Positions 8,705-17,734 are shown, numbered from the stretch's first letter. The stretch is 64,000 nucleotides of DNA from Streptomyces sp. NBC_01689 (GCF_036250675.1 NZ_CP109592.1:9548001-9612000), one strand, 5' to 3'. The notes: generated from the letters alone by a model not told the origin. Program-made: numbers and translations.

Positions 8705-9418
8705 TCAGTCCGGAACCACAGCCACCGGGCAGGCGGTGTGCTCCAGCACGGCCCGCAGAGTGGGGCCGAGCGTCCGGCCCGGGCGGCCGACCACCAAGAG
8801 CTCCGCCGAGGCTGACGCCCGGACGAGGGCGGCCGATGGGATCTGGAGACGGACGTCTTCGTAGACGTCCACGTGCGGGTACTTCTCCCGCCACGGCCGC
8901 AGTGCGTCCGACAGCAGCTGCACCTCCTGGTCCTCCCACGCGCCCCGGTCCTCCTCCGGCAGCGCGTACGGCATCCACCGCTCGGCGAAGGGTGGCAGCC
9001 GCCAGGTATGGATGGCGTGCAGCCGGGCACCGCGGCGCCGGGCGGCGTCGAACGCGAAGTCCACGACAGGGCTCACCGGGTTGCGGGCGTCCAGGCTCAG
9101 AACCACCTGGACCGTACGCCACTCGCCGCCCACAGGGCCATGGCCGCCGGCTGGTACCAGGACCACGGGCAGGTCCGAGCGGGCCGCCACCTCATGGATG
9201 ACGGAACCCACGGCCGGCACCGGGACGCCGTCCTCGCCGCGCAGCCCGAGAACAATGATCGAGGCCCGCGAAGCCAGCACCGCGGCGATCGCTCCGGCTC
9301 CCTCGATGCGCACGACCCGCAACGGCAGCCCGCGCAGCCGCGCGTCCCCCGCCGCCCATTCGGCCGCCGCCCTGCTGGGCGCGGATGCGTCGACCCCGAC
9401 AACGATCGGCTCGGTCAT
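8705..9418 (-). CDS. Universal stress protein with a shortened first domain
   Basis: A 237-residue minus-strand Usp protein. Domain 1 (about 1-92) begins PIVVGVDASAPSRAAAEWA but reaches the nucleotide loop (GLRGEDGVPVPAVGS) far earlier than its paralogues, lacking roughly 45 residues of the middle of the fold. Domain 2 (about 100-237) is normal and ends HTACPVAVVPD. The ATG at 9418 follows GGAGGGA, so the longer frame to 9484 is not used. It is divergent from the GNAT/acyl-CoA synthetase gene; a candidate DevR box sits in the shared intergenic region. Confidence 0.82.
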   Translation of the reverse strand: MTEPIVVGVDASAPSRAAAEWAAGDARLRGLPLRVVRIEGAGAIAAVLASRASIIVLGLRGEDGVPVPAVGSVIHEVAARSDLPVVLVPAGGHGPVGGEWRTVQVVLSLDARNPVSPVVDFAFDAARRRGARLHAIHTWRLPPFAERWMPYALPEEDRGAWEDQEVQLLSDALRPWREKYPHVDVYEDVRLQIPSAALVRASASAELLVVGRPGRTLGPTLRAVLEHTACPVAVVPD

Positions 9419-9490
9419 GGCAGCAGTTCCCTCCACGCGTACGGGATTCCAAGGGTGTCCACCTTCCGCCGTGGCCCGTCCCACGAGACA

Positions 9491-9505
9491 GGGGCCGACC
9501 GACCC
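9491..9505. promoter_or_regulatory. Candidate DevR/OsdR operator in a divergent promoter region
   Basis: GGGGCCGACCGACCC matches the island motif with one mismatch per arm. It lies 73 nt from the minus-strand stress gene start and 85 nt from the acyl-CoA synthetase start, so it could serve both. Confidence 0.5.
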
Positions 9506-9589
9506 ATGTGGAGCACCCGATCAGCCCCTGGGGCGGGGCCGCGCACCGCTGGATGCTCGAAGAGTCGAGAAGTTCCGAGGAGGTCCGAG

Positions 9590-12283
9590 ATGACGGACGG
9601 CGAGCGCGATCGCCCCACCGTGCACGCTTTGCTCGCGGACGGCACCACCGTGTGCATACGGTCCGCACGGCCCGGCGACCACGAGCAGCTGCGAGGGCTC
9701 TACGAGGAGATGTCCCCGGAGAACCTCCGGTTGCGGTTCTTCGCCGCCAGCCGCCGCTCCGCCGACCTGGCCGCGGACCGGGCCGCGGCGCCGGCCCGCC
9801 CCGGGTACCGGGCGCTGCTCGCCGAGACGCACGGCCGGGTGATCGGCCTGGCCGAGTACGAGACCGTCGACGACCCCGAGACGGCCGAGATGTCGATCGC
9901 CGTGGCCGACGGGCTGCATCACCGGGGTGTCGGCACCCTCCTGGTGGAACACCTCGTCTCCGCCGCGCGTGCGGACGGCGTCACCACGTTCACCGCCGAC
10001 GCGCTCAGCGAGAACCACGAGGTGCTGCGGCTCTTCACCGACCTGGGCCTGCGCGCCGGACGCCGGTTCGAGGGTCCCGAGGTGCGCTGCACCATCGCGC
10101 TCGACGAGGACGACACCTACCTCGCGGCCGTCGAGGCCCGTGGCCGGGCCGCCGACGTCGTCAGCCTGGAACCGCTGCTGCGACCCGAAGCGGTCGCCGT
10201 GGTCGGCGCCGGACGCAGGCCCGGATCGGTGGGGCGGGCTCTCCTGCACCATCTGCACGCGGGGGGCTTCACCCGACGGCTCTTCGCGGTGAACCCCCAC
10301 GTCTCCTCGATTCTCGGCGTGCCCTCCTACTCGTCGGTCGGCGCGCTGCCCAAGGCCCCCGATCTCGCGGTCCTCGCGATACCGGCGGACGCCCTGCCCG
10401 CCATGGCCGAAGAGTGCGGCAAGGCCGGGGTACGGGCACTGCTCGTGGTGACGGCCGGACTCAGCCCCCTCCAGGCGGAAGCGCTCATGACCGCGTGCCG
10501 CACCTACGGCATGCGTCTCGTCGGCCCCAACTGCCTGGGCATCTCCAACACCGACCCGAAGATCCGCCTCGACGCCACCTTCGCGGCCGAACATCCCCGC
10601 CCCGGCACCGCGGGCATAGCCGTACAGTCGGGCGGCGTGGGCATCGCCCTGCTCGACGGGCTGTCCCGGCTCGGCATCGGCGTCTCGTCCTTCGTGTCGC
10701 TCGGCGACAAGTACGACGTCAGCGGCAACGACATGCTCCAGTGGTGGGAGAGCGACGGCCGCACCGACCTGGCCCTGCTGCACCTGGAGTCCTTCGGCAA
10801 CCCGCGGGCCTTCTCCCGCACCGCCCGGCGCGTGACCCGCCGGATGCCCGTCCTGACGGTCGACGCGGGCCGTACCGAGGCCGGTCGCCGTGCCGCCGCC
10901 TCGCACACCGCGGCCGCCGCGACCCGGACCATGACCCGACAGGCACTGTTCGCCCAGGCAGGCATCACCGCAACCCGCTCGGTGGGCGAACTCCTCGAAA
11001 CCGCCGCGCTGTTGCACGCCCAGCCGCTTCCGGCCGGGACCCGCGTGGCGATCGTCACCAACGCGGGCGGCGCGGGTGTCCTTGCGGCGGATGCCTGCGC
11101 CGAAGCAGGACTGTCCCTGGCCGCCCCCACTCCCGAGCTGATCGACGACCTGCTCGCCGTGCTGCCCGAAGGGGCGGCCGCGGGCAATCCCGTCGACGCC
11201 ACGGCGGCCGTCACGGAGGACCAGCTCAGGGACTGTGTGGACCGGCTTCTGCGGTCCCCGGGCATCGACGCCGTGCTCATGGCCCTCGTCCCCACCGCGG
11301 TCGCCGTGGCGACCGGCGACGACCTCGTCCGAGCCCTCACCGACGGCCCCGGACGGCGGGAACGGCCCGCCGTCGTCGTACGCCTTGAGCAGGACCTGCC
11401 GGTCACGCTGCTGCCCGCGCGGGAGGGCGGCGCCGTCCCCTCGTACGCCGAACCGGTCGCGGCGGCCCGGGCCCTGGCGCACGCCGCCCGCCGCACGGCC
11501 TGGCTGCAGCGGCCCGCGGGCTCGATCCCCGAGCTCGTCGAGGTGGACCCGGCCCGGGCGCACGCGGTCGCAGAGACCTACCTCGCCACCCATCCGGACG
11601 GCGGCCGGCTCGACCCGCGCACCTGCGCCGAACTCCTCGCCTGCTACGGCATTCCGCAACTTCCGTGGGCCTGGGCCGAGACCGAGGACGACGCCGTCAT
11701 CGCCGCCGAACGGCTCCGTGGTGCCGACGGCCGCGTGGTCATGAAGGCCCACTGGCCCGGCCTGGTCCACAAGACCGAACAGCACGCGATCCATCTCGAC
11801 CTCGAGGGCGACGCCCAAGTACGCGCCGCCTTCCGGGACTTCGAGACCCGGTTCGCCGGACTCATGACCGGAGTCGTGGTCCAGCCGCTCGCCGCGCGCG
11901 GCACCGAACTGTTCGCGGGCGTGACGCAGGACGACGTCTTCGGCCCGCTGGTGCTGTTCGGGCTCGGCGGCACGGCGACCGAGGTGCTGGCCGACCACGC
12001 CGCCCGCCTCGCACCGCTGACCGACCACGACGTACACGACCTGATCACCGCGCCGCGCTGTGCGCCCCTGCTGCTGGGCACGCACGGCAGCCGGCCGGCT
12101 GATCTCCAAGGCCTCGAACAGCTTCTGCTGCGACTGTCCCGCATGGCGGGCGACCTGCCGCAGCTCGCCGAGGCCGACTTCAACCCCGTCCTGGCGACAC
12201 CCGCCGAGGTCACCGTGCTCGACGCACGCGTCCGCCTGCTGCCGCGCCGCGCCCAGGACCCCTACCTGCGCCGACTGCGCTGA
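9590..12283 (+). CDS. GNAT acetyltransferase / NDP-forming acyl-CoA synthetase fusion
   Basis: An 897-residue protein. Residues about 15-170 form a GNAT domain (EMSIAVADGLHHRGVGTLLVEHL is the acetyl-CoA loop). Next comes a CoA-binding Rossmann domain (VAVVGAGRRPGSVGRALLHHL), a succinyl-CoA-ligase-like domain with the phospho-histidine region (SHTAAAA), and a C-terminal ATP-grasp domain from about residue 670. This resembles Pat/AcuA-type lysine acetyltransferases and acetate-CoA ligases (ADP-forming), which link acetyl-CoA status to enzyme acetylation. Here the GNAT is N-terminal, whereas many family members carry it C-terminally. The ATG at 9590 follows GAGGAGG; the longer upstream frame lies antisense to the stress gene. 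Confidence 0.82.
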   Translation: MTDGERDRPTVHALLADGTTVCIRSARPGDHEQLRGLYEEMSPENLRLRFFAASRRSADLAADRAAAPARPGYRALLAETHGRVIGLAEYETVDDPETAEMSIAVADGLHHRGVGTLLVEHLVSAARADGVTTFTADALSENHEVLRLFTDLGLRAGRRFEGPEVRCTIALDEDDTYLAAVEARGRAADVVSLEPLLRPEAVAVVGAGRRPGSVGRALLHHLHAGGFTRRLFAVNPHVSSILGVPSYSSVGALPKAPDLAVLAIPADALPAMAEECGKAGVRALLVVTAGLSPLQAEALMTACRTYGMRLVGPNCLGISNTDPKIRLDATFAAEHPRPGTAGIAVQSGGVGIALLDGLSRLGIGVSSFVSLGDKYDVSGNDMLQWWESDGRTDLALLHLESFGNPRAFSRTARRVTRRMPVLTVDAGRTEAGRRAAASHTAAAATRTMTRQALFAQAGITATRSVGELLETAALLHAQPLPAGTRVAIVTNAGGAGVLAADACAEAGLSLAAPTPELIDDLLAVLPEGAAAGNPVDATAAVTEDQLRDCVDRLLRSPGIDAVLMALVPTAVAVATGDDLVRALTDGPGRRERPAVVVRLEQDLPVTLLPAREGGAVPSYAEPVAAARALAHAARRTAWLQRPAGSIPELVEVDPARAHAVAETYLATHPDGGRLDPRTCAELLACYGIPQLPWAWAETEDDAVIAAERLRGADGRVVMKAHWPGLVHKTEQHAIHLDLEGDAQVRAAFRDFETRFAGLMTGVVVQPLAARGTELFAGVTQDDVFGPLVLFGLGGTATEVLADHAARLAPLTDHDVHDLITAPRCAPLLLGTHGSRPADLQGLEQLLLRLSRMAGDLPQLAEADFNPVLATPAEVTVLDARVRLLPRRAQDPYLRRLR

Positions 12284-12295
12284 GGAGGAACAGAG

Positions 12296-13027
12296 ATGAG
12301 GCAGGACAAGGTCGGATCGGTGATGGCCACGGAGGTCGTCACGGCCCGGTACGGCACACCCTTCAAGGAAGTGGCCCGGCTGCTCCATGAGCACCGCATC
12401 AGCGGACTGCCGGTGATCGACGAGGACGACAAGGTCCTCGGCGTGATCTCGGAGACCGACCTCATGGTCCGGCAGGCGGCCATTCCGGACCCCTACGAGA
12501 CACCCCGCCGGTTCCGGTTCCCCGGGCTGACCCGCGGCGCCCGACGACAGGCCGCCAAGGGGCACGCACGCACGGCCGAACAGCTGATGTCGGTTCCACC
12601 GGTCACCGTGCACGCCGACGGCACCATCGCCGAAGCCGCCCGGACCATGGCGCGCAGCCGTGTGGAGCGGCTCCCGGTGGTGGACGACGAGGACCGAATG
12701 GTCGGCATCGTCACCCGCCGCGACCTGATCCAGGTCTTCCTGCAGCCGGACGACGTGATCCGCCGCGAGGTGATCGACGAGGTACTGGTCCGCGCGCTGT
12801 GGATGACTCCCTCGACCGTCGAGGTCGGTGTGCACGAGGGCGTCGTCACGCTCGTCGGCCATGTGGAGCGCCGGAGCGAGGCAGAGATCGCCGTCTCCAT
12901 GACCGACCGGATCGACGGCGTGGTCGCGGTGCTCGACAAGCTCACCTACCGGATGGACGACTCGCACGTGCGACCGGACGAGCCGGCCCTGCAGGGTGTC
13001 ACCGAGACATGGCTGCGCAAGCTGTGA
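12296..13027 (+). CDS. CBS-pair and BON domain protein
   Basis: A 243-residue protein with two CBS motifs (about 5-60 and 95-150) and a C-terminal BON domain (about 165-225, VGVHEGVVTLVGHVERRSEAE). CBS pairs bind adenosyl nucleotides and BON domains may associate with membranes or ligands; CBS proteins are classic members of DosR regulons. GAGGAGG precedes the ATG, and the gene begins 12 nt after the acyl-CoA synthetase stop, so it is in the same operon. A paralogue is encoded at 16510-17172. Confidence 0.85.
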   Translation: MRQDKVGSVMATEVVTARYGTPFKEVARLLHEHRISGLPVIDEDDKVLGVISETDLMVRQAAIPDPYETPRRFRFPGLTRGARRQAAKGHARTAEQLMSVPPVTVHADGTIAEAARTMARSRVERLPVVDDEDRMVGIVTRRDLIQVFLQPDDVIRREVIDEVLVRALWMTPSTVEVGVHEGVVTLVGHVERRSEAEIAVSMTDRIDGVVAVLDKLTYRMDDSHVRPDEPALQGVTETWLRKL

Positions 13028-13055
13028 AGCCCGCGGCGGGAAGAGGGGTACCGAC

Positions 13056-13563
13056 GTGGTGAGCAAGGTGCTCGTCGCCTACGGGACGACGAACGGATCG
13101 ACCGCGTGGATAGCCGAGACGATCGCCGAAGTCCTGCGGAAGAAAGGCCTGTCCACCGAGGCGGTGCCCGCGCGGTCGGTGAAGAACGTCGACTCGTACG
13201 ACGCCGTCGTCGTGGGCGGCGGCCTGTATGGCGGGCGCTGGCACAAGGACGCCCGCCGCTTCGTCCGCCGGCACGGCCGTGCGCTCGCCGGACGCCCGCT
13301 GTGGTTGTTCAGCAGCGGTCCACTCGGCCTATCGGCCACGTAAAAGGACATCCCGCCTGTGCTCGGCGTGCGGCGGGTCGTGACCCGGCTGGATGCCCGT
13401 GAACACGTCACGTTCGGGGGCTGTCTGGAGGAGGGGGCCAAAGGATTCGTCGCCCGGAAGATCGTTTCCTCGGGGAAGGGGGGACTTCCGCGACCACGAG
13501 CGGATCGAGACGTGGGCGACACGCGTGGGTGCCGAGCTGTCGTCCGTGGCACATACGGGGTGA
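13056..13563 (+). pseudogene. Flavodoxin-domain protein, disrupted by a stop codon and a frameshift
   Basis: The frame starts at tandem GTGs (13056 or 13059) with the FMN-binding loop AYGTTNGSTAWIAETIAE and continues through VVVGGGLYGGRWHKDA to LWLFSSGPLGLSAT. A TAA at 13341-13343 then interrupts it. The same frame continues with KDIPPVLGVRRVVTRLD and FGGCLEEGAKGF, which is the expected flavodoxin C-terminal half. A run of six G at 13478-13483 then shifts the frame; removing one G restores DFRDHERIETWATRVGAEL and a stop at 13561-13563. So there are two independent lesions: one nonsense (GAA or AAA to TAA) and one +1 indel. It is downstream of the CBS-BON gene, 28 nt apart. Confidence 0.8.
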
Positions 13564-13592
13564 AGCAGCGGCAGCCCGTGCCGCGATGGAAT

Positions 13593-13623
13593 GGGGTGCA
13601 ACCGGAACCCTTCGTTGCACCCC
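13593..13623 (+). terminator. Hairpin after the flavodoxin pseudogene
   Basis: GGGGTGCAAC (13593-13602) and GTTGCACCCC (13614-13623) form a perfect 10-bp stem with an 11-nt loop, 30 nt after the ancestral flavodoxin stop. It would end the acyl-CoA synthetase/CBS/flavodoxin operon. Confidence 0.65.
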
Positions 13624-13803
13624 CGTTCCGCTCCCGGAGCGCGGGGTGACCGGAAGCGGCCCCAGCGACGCCTGCCCCGCTGAACTTCCTTCAGGAGTCA
13701 GGTCATCGGGCAGTGCGCGGTGATGCCCAGGCCGCCCAAGCAGTACGGTGAGCGCAGGCGAACCGGTGCGCGGTCTTGATCGCTGAATCGGCTGGAGGAA
13801 GCG

Positions 13804-15573
13804 ATGGGCGCGGAGGACGCGGGCTTGCGCGGGGAACCCGGGCAGCATCTGCCCAGGCTGCGGCTCGACGAGTTGTTGGGCGAGCTGCAGGTGCGTATCG
13901 ACGCGGTGCGCGGTACCAGGGACCGTCTGCACAGCCTGCTGGAGGCCGTCCTGTCGGTGGGGCGGGAGCTCGATCTGCCGCAGGTGCTGCGCAGCATCGT
14001 GGAGGCCGCGGTGGTGCTCGTGGACGCCGAGTACGGGGCGCTCGGCGTGATCGGCGGCGACCGGAAACTGTCCGAGTTCCTGACCGTCGGGATCGACGAG
14101 GAGCGGCGGGCCCGGATCGGGGCGCTGCCCAGCGGGCACGGGCTCCTCGGTGAGCTGATCCGGCATCCGGTGCCGCTGCGGCTGCCGGAGCTCGCGCACC
14201 ACCCGGAGTCGTACGGCTTCCCGGCCCATCATCCGCCGATGCACTCGTTCCTCGGGGTGCCGATCCGGGTGCGCGACGAGGTGTTCGGGAACCTGTACCT
14301 CACCGAGAAACGCAACGGCACGCAGTTCGACGCCGAGGACGAGTCGGTCCTGTCGACCCTCGCGGTCGCGGCCGGCGTCGCCATCGAGAACGCGCGGCTG
14401 TACGAGGAGACGCGGCTGCGGGAGCGGTGGCAGCGGGCCAGCGGGAAGGTCACCAGCATGCTCCTGACCGGTGCGTCGAGTGCGGACGTGCTGGAACTGA
14501 TCATCGACGAGGCCCGGAAGATCGTCTCCGCCGACATGGGGATGATCGCGGAAGGCGTTCCGGGCGAGGAGGCGCTGCGTCCCGCGCTGGCCGTCGGGCT
14601 CGGCGCGGAGCAGCGCGGGGGCCTGGTGATGTCGACGCGGGACGGCTTCGTCGGAGCCGCGCTCAGCTCCGCGGAGCCCGTGGTCAGCACCGACATCGCA
14701 CACGATGGGCGCGCGAGCGAGGGCGAAGCCCAGTGGGGCGGGCTCGGACCCGTCGTGGCTGTGCCGCTCGGCATCAACGGGAAGGCTCGGGGAGTGCTGC
14801 TGCTCGGGCGGGTCCAGGGCGGCGCACCCTTCGGCGACGCGGTTACCGGTCCGCTGCTCGGCTTCGCCGACCAGGCCGCCCTCGCCCTGGAACTGGCCGA
14901 ACGGCGCCGGGACGCGGAACAGATCGCACTGCTCGAGGACCGTGACCGCATCGCCCGTGACCTGCACGACCTCGCCATCCAGAGACTCTTCGCGGCCGGG
15001 ATGACCCTGCAGAGCGCACAGCGCTTCATGGAGCATCCCGAAGGCATGGAACGACTGACGCGCACCGTCGACGATCTCGACGAGACCATCAAGATCATCA
15101 GATCGACGATCTTCGGCTTGCGGACACACGGTGGGTCCGGCCGAGAGGGCAATGGTCTGCGCGGCCGGGTCTCCGAGGCCGTCACGGCGTCGACCACGTC
15201 GTTCGGGTTCCCGCCGGCGCTGCGGATCGAGGGGCTCGTGGAGACCGACGTCCCCGGCGACATCGCCGACCACGCCGTTGCGGTGCTCGGCGAGGCGCTG
15301 AGCAACGCGGCCCGGCACTCCGGGGCGCGAGCCGTGGACGTCCGGCTTCACTGCGCCGGGGGAGAGCTGACGCTCACCGTGACGGACGACGGCCGCGGGG
15401 TGCCAAGTGACGTACGGCGCAGCGGGTTGAAGAACATGGAGGAGCGGGCCACCGCACTCAGGGGCGCATTGACGCTCGGCGAGCGGCCCGAGGGCGGTGG
15501 CACGCGGCTGGTGTGGCGGGTACCGGTGGGCGCACCCAGCGCTGGGCCGGGACCCGGTCCGGCGAATGACTGA
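13804..15573 (+). CDS. GAF-domain sensor histidine kinase, DevS/OsdK-like
   Basis: A 589-residue kinase: GAF-A (about 45-195), GAF-B (about 215-370), a HisKA_3 dimerisation/phosphoacceptor helix with His388 in RDRIARDLHDLAIQRLF, and a HATPase domain with an N-box at about residue 500 (GEALSNAARHSG) and TDDGRGVPSD. GAF-A contains GFPAHHPPMHSFLGVPI, matching the segment that holds the haem-ligating histidine of mycobacterial DevS/DosT, so oxygen or redox sensing through haem is plausible. The partner is the convergent NarL-type regulator at 15674-16375. GGAGGA precedes the ATG. No membrane segment is seen, so it is cytosolic. Confidence 0.88.
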   Translation: MGAEDAGLRGEPGQHLPRLRLDELLGELQVRIDAVRGTRDRLHSLLEAVLSVGRELDLPQVLRSIVEAAVVLVDAEYGALGVIGGDRKLSEFLTVGIDEERRARIGALPSGHGLLGELIRHPVPLRLPELAHHPESYGFPAHHPPMHSFLGVPIRVRDEVFGNLYLTEKRNGTQFDAEDESVLSTLAVAAGVAIENARLYEETRLRERWQRASGKVTSMLLTGASSADVLELIIDEARKIVSADMGMIAEGVPGEEALRPALAVGLGAEQRGGLVMSTRDGFVGAALSSAEPVVSTDIAHDGRASEGEAQWGGLGPVVAVPLGINGKARGVLLLGRVQGGAPFGDAVTGPLLGFADQAALALELAERRRDAEQIALLEDRDRIARDLHDLAIQRLFAAGMTLQSAQRFMEHPEGMERLTRTVDDLDETIKIIRSTIFGLRTHGGSGREGNGLRGRVSEAVTASTTSFGFPPALRIEGLVETDVPGDIADHAVAVLGEALSNAARHSGARAVDVRLHCAGGELTLTVTDDGRGVPSDVRRSGLKNMEERATALRGALTLGERPEGGGTRLVWRVPVGAPSAGPGPGPAND

Positions 15574-15673
15574 GACAGCCGGCGACCTGCCTGTGCGTAC
15601 GGTGTCCGGCGGCTGCGGGTGACCAGGGCCGGTCGCGTGGGCCGGCACGCCCGTCACAGGGCACTCCCCGGGG

Positions 15674-16375
15674 TCAGCGACTCTTACGGTCGGCGGTGTC
15701 GGGGTTCTCCAGGTGGGTGGCCAGGACCGCCGCCTGGACGCGGCGCTGGACACCGAGTTTGGCCAGCAGCCGGGAGATGTGGTTCTTCACCGTCTTCTCG
15801 GACAGGTACAGCTTCTTGCCGATCTCCCGGTTGGTGAGCCCGTCCCCGATGAGCGCGAGGATGTCCCGCTCGCGGGGCGAGAGTGCGGCGAGTTCGGGAG
15901 CGACGGCCGGCTCCCCGGCCGGGTCGGCGCGCAGCGACCGCATCAGCCGGGCGGTCGTGGTCGGATCCAGCATCGACTGGCCCGAAGCCACGGTGCGGAC
16001 TGCGGAGACCAGGTCGGAGCCCTTGATCTGTTTGAGCACGTATCCCGAGGCTCCGGCCATGATCGCGTCGAGCAGTGCTTCCTCGTCGTCGAAGGACGTC
16101 AGCATCAGACAGGCCAGTTCCGGCATCTGGCTGCGCAGCTCGCGGCAGACGCCGATCCCGTCGCCGTCCGGCAGGCGTACGTCGAGCACGGCGACGTGCG
16201 GACGCAGCGCCGGCCCCCGCACCAGTGCGTGTTCGACGCTGCCCGCGTCGCCGACCACCGAGATGTCCGGCTCGGCGTCCAGGAGATCGGTCAGGCCGCG
16301 GCGTACGACCTCGTGGTCGTCCAGCAGAAAGACCCGGATCGGGTTCTGTTCCGTGAAGGCACGCGCCTCGGCCAT
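15674..16375 (-). CDS. NarL/FixJ response regulator, DevR/OsdR-like
   Basis: A 233-residue regulator. The receiver (about 12-130) has the acidic pair Asp19-Asp20, the phospho-acceptor Asp65 in VLDVRLPDGDGIG, and Lys in YVLKQIKG. The C-terminal LuxR-type HTH (about 165-225) reads LSPRERDILALIGDGLTNREIG and LSEKTVKNHISRLLAKL. It is the expected partner of the adjacent convergent DevS-like kinase, 100 nt away. A perfect copy of the recurrent palindrome lies 89 nt upstream of its start, suggesting autoregulation. It probably activates the stress, dehydrogenase and PPOX genes of this island at low oxygen or under redox stress. Confidence 0.88.
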   Translation of the reverse strand: MAEARAFTEQNPIRVFLLDDHEVVRRGLTDLLDAEPDISVVGDAGSVEHALVRGPALRPHVAVLDVRLPDGDGIGVCRELRSQMPELACLMLTSFDDEEALLDAIMAGASGYVLKQIKGSDLVSAVRTVASGQSMLDPTTTARLMRSLRADPAGEPAVAPELAALSPRERDILALIGDGLTNREIGKKLYLSEKTVKNHISRLLAKLGVQRRVQAAVLATHLENPDTADRKSR

Positions 16376-16463
16376 GAAGACCCCTAGTCGAGTTTCCGTA
16401 GTGGACTGCGGACCACCAGCTGGTTATGACGACGATCATCACCCTCCGGGCCCGAACACACTA

Positions 16464-16477
16464 GGGCCGACCGGCCC
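16464..16477. promoter_or_regulatory. Candidate DevR/OsdR operator upstream of the response regulator
   Basis: GGGCCGACCGGCCC is the cleanest copy of the island motif, with a flanking A/T on each side. It lies 89 nt upstream of the devR-like start at 16375. Confidence 0.55.
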
Positions 16478-16509
16478 AATTCCCTCGCGGGCCTGGAATC
16501 GACCGCCGG

Positions 16510-17172
16510 TCACCGCACCTGCTGGGCCGACGGGCCCGTGAGCTCGAACTCGACGTCCACCACACCCTCAACGGCCCGCACCAGGCGCGCGGCCACGGGC
16601 ACCAAGGAGGTGTCCCGGACGCGCCCGGCGAGGGTGACGATCCCGTCGTGGACGTTCACCCGCACCGGTGACAACGGCGCACGGAACAGATACGACACCA
16701 CTTCGCGGCGGACCTCCTCGGCGATCTCCTCATCGTCGCGGAGGAATACCTTGAGGAGATCGCCGCGACTGACGACGCCCTCCAGCAGGCCCACGTCGTC
16801 GACGACGGGCAGCCGCTTGACCTTGGCGTGCGCCATGATCCGGGCGGCTTGCGCGAGGGTCGCGCCCGCCCGGACGGTGAGGGCCGGGGCCGTCATGAGT
16901 TCCTCCGCCGTCACGGCGCCGGCCTTGGCGAGATCAGAGAGCCGTCGCAGCTGCGTGTACCGGTCAGGATCGCTGTCGCGGAACTCCTCCTTGGGGAGGA
17001 GATCGGCCTCTGAGACCACACCGATCACCCGGCCCTCGCCCTCCAGGACGGGCAGGGCGCTGACCCTCCACTGCTCCATCATCTCCACGATCTCTTTGAA
17101 GTCGGCCCTGCGGCCGATGGAGGCGACGGTGTGGGTCATCACGTCGCTGACGATGTGCGGGGTACCGTGCAC
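16510..17172 (-). CDS. CBS-pair and BON domain protein
   Basis: A 220-residue paralogue of the CBS-BON protein at 12296. The CBS motifs lie at about 8-65 (VSDVMTHTVASIGRRADF, VIGVVSEADLL) and 90-150 (AEELMTAPALTVRAG, LEGVVSRGDLLKVFL), and the BON domain at about 155-215 (VNVHDGIVTLAGRVRDTS). The GTG at 17172 is preferred because GAGGAG precedes it by 6 nt, while the longer frame to 17490 would overlap the cNMP-domain gene and has no domain content. It follows that gene by 28 nt on the same strand and is probably cotranscribed. Confidence 0.85.
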   Translation of the reverse strand: MHGTPHIVSDVMTHTVASIGRRADFKEIVEMMEQWRVSALPVLEGEGRVIGVVSEADLLPKEEFRDSDPDRYTQLRRLSDLAKAGAVTAEELMTAPALTVRAGATLAQAARIMAHAKVKRLPVVDDVGLLEGVVSRGDLLKVFLRDDEEIAEEVRREVVSYLFRAPLSPVRVNVHDGIVTLAGRVRDTSLVPVAARLVRAVEGVVDVEFELTGPSAQQVR

Positions 17173-17200
17173 GGTGACTCCTCGGTGGATTCCGACGCGG

Positions 17201-17665
17201 TCAACGATCGACTCCGCTGCCGTAGGGCGCGTACAGGTCAAGGAGTCGTGTTCTGGCCGCACGCAGACGGCGTCCGACGGTGTTCCCCACCCACAGACCC
17301 ACTGCCATGCCCAGGGCGGGATCGGCCTGGCACATGGCCTGTACCACGTCGGCGCTGAACTCGTAGGCGCGCACCGGGCTCGTGGCCTCGGCGCCCATAT
17401 GCCAGGTGTGCGGTGCGTACAACCAGGACCAGCCCACGAGTTCGTTGTGGCCGAGAGTCTCGATGGTCGCGGCTCGGCGACCTGGCACACGCATGTCGAG
17501 GGCCACCGTGCCGCTACGGATGATCCAGAACCGGTCCGCGCGATGTCCCTCCTCGAACAGGCGGGTTCCCTGAGGGAAGGACACTTCCCGGGCGATCTCC
17601 ATGAGCCGCTCGGCGCACTCGGCCGGCAACGCCCGCAGCATGCTGGAAGTGGGGGGAGCGTTCAT
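17201..17665 (-). CDS. Single cyclic-nucleotide-binding-domain protein
   Basis: A 154-residue protein made almost entirely of one cNMP-binding beta-roll (FPQGTRLFEEGHRADRFWIIRSGTVALDM, then IETLGHNELVGWSWL). It has no C-terminal HTH, unlike Crp/Fnr regulators, so it is a stand-alone ligand-binding module and not a transcription factor. Similar small proteins accompany CBS and Usp genes in dormancy islands. The ATG at 17665 starts the conserved region; the upstream extension to 17968 is antisense to the next promoter region. A GGGCCGACCGGCCC box lies 70 nt upstream. Confidence 0.75.
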   Translation of the reverse strand: MNAPPTSSMLRALPAECAERLMEIAREVSFPQGTRLFEEGHRADRFWIIRSGTVALDMRVPGRRAATIETLGHNELVGWSWLYAPHTWHMGAEATSPVRAYEFSADVVQAMCQADPALGMAVGLWVGNTVGRRLRAARTRLLDLYAPYGSGVDR

Positions 17666-17734
17666 GATCCTGGCCTCTTCCCGGAGCGCGAGACTGCTCT
17701 CTCCAACTTCTCTGTGAAGCCCCGTATTCACCAT

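Noticed and set aside
9521..13066. Minus-strand open frame of 1181 codons
   Set aside because: It is antisense to the acyl-CoA synthetase and CBS genes, which show clear domains and ribosome binding sites; long antisense frames are normal at this GC content.
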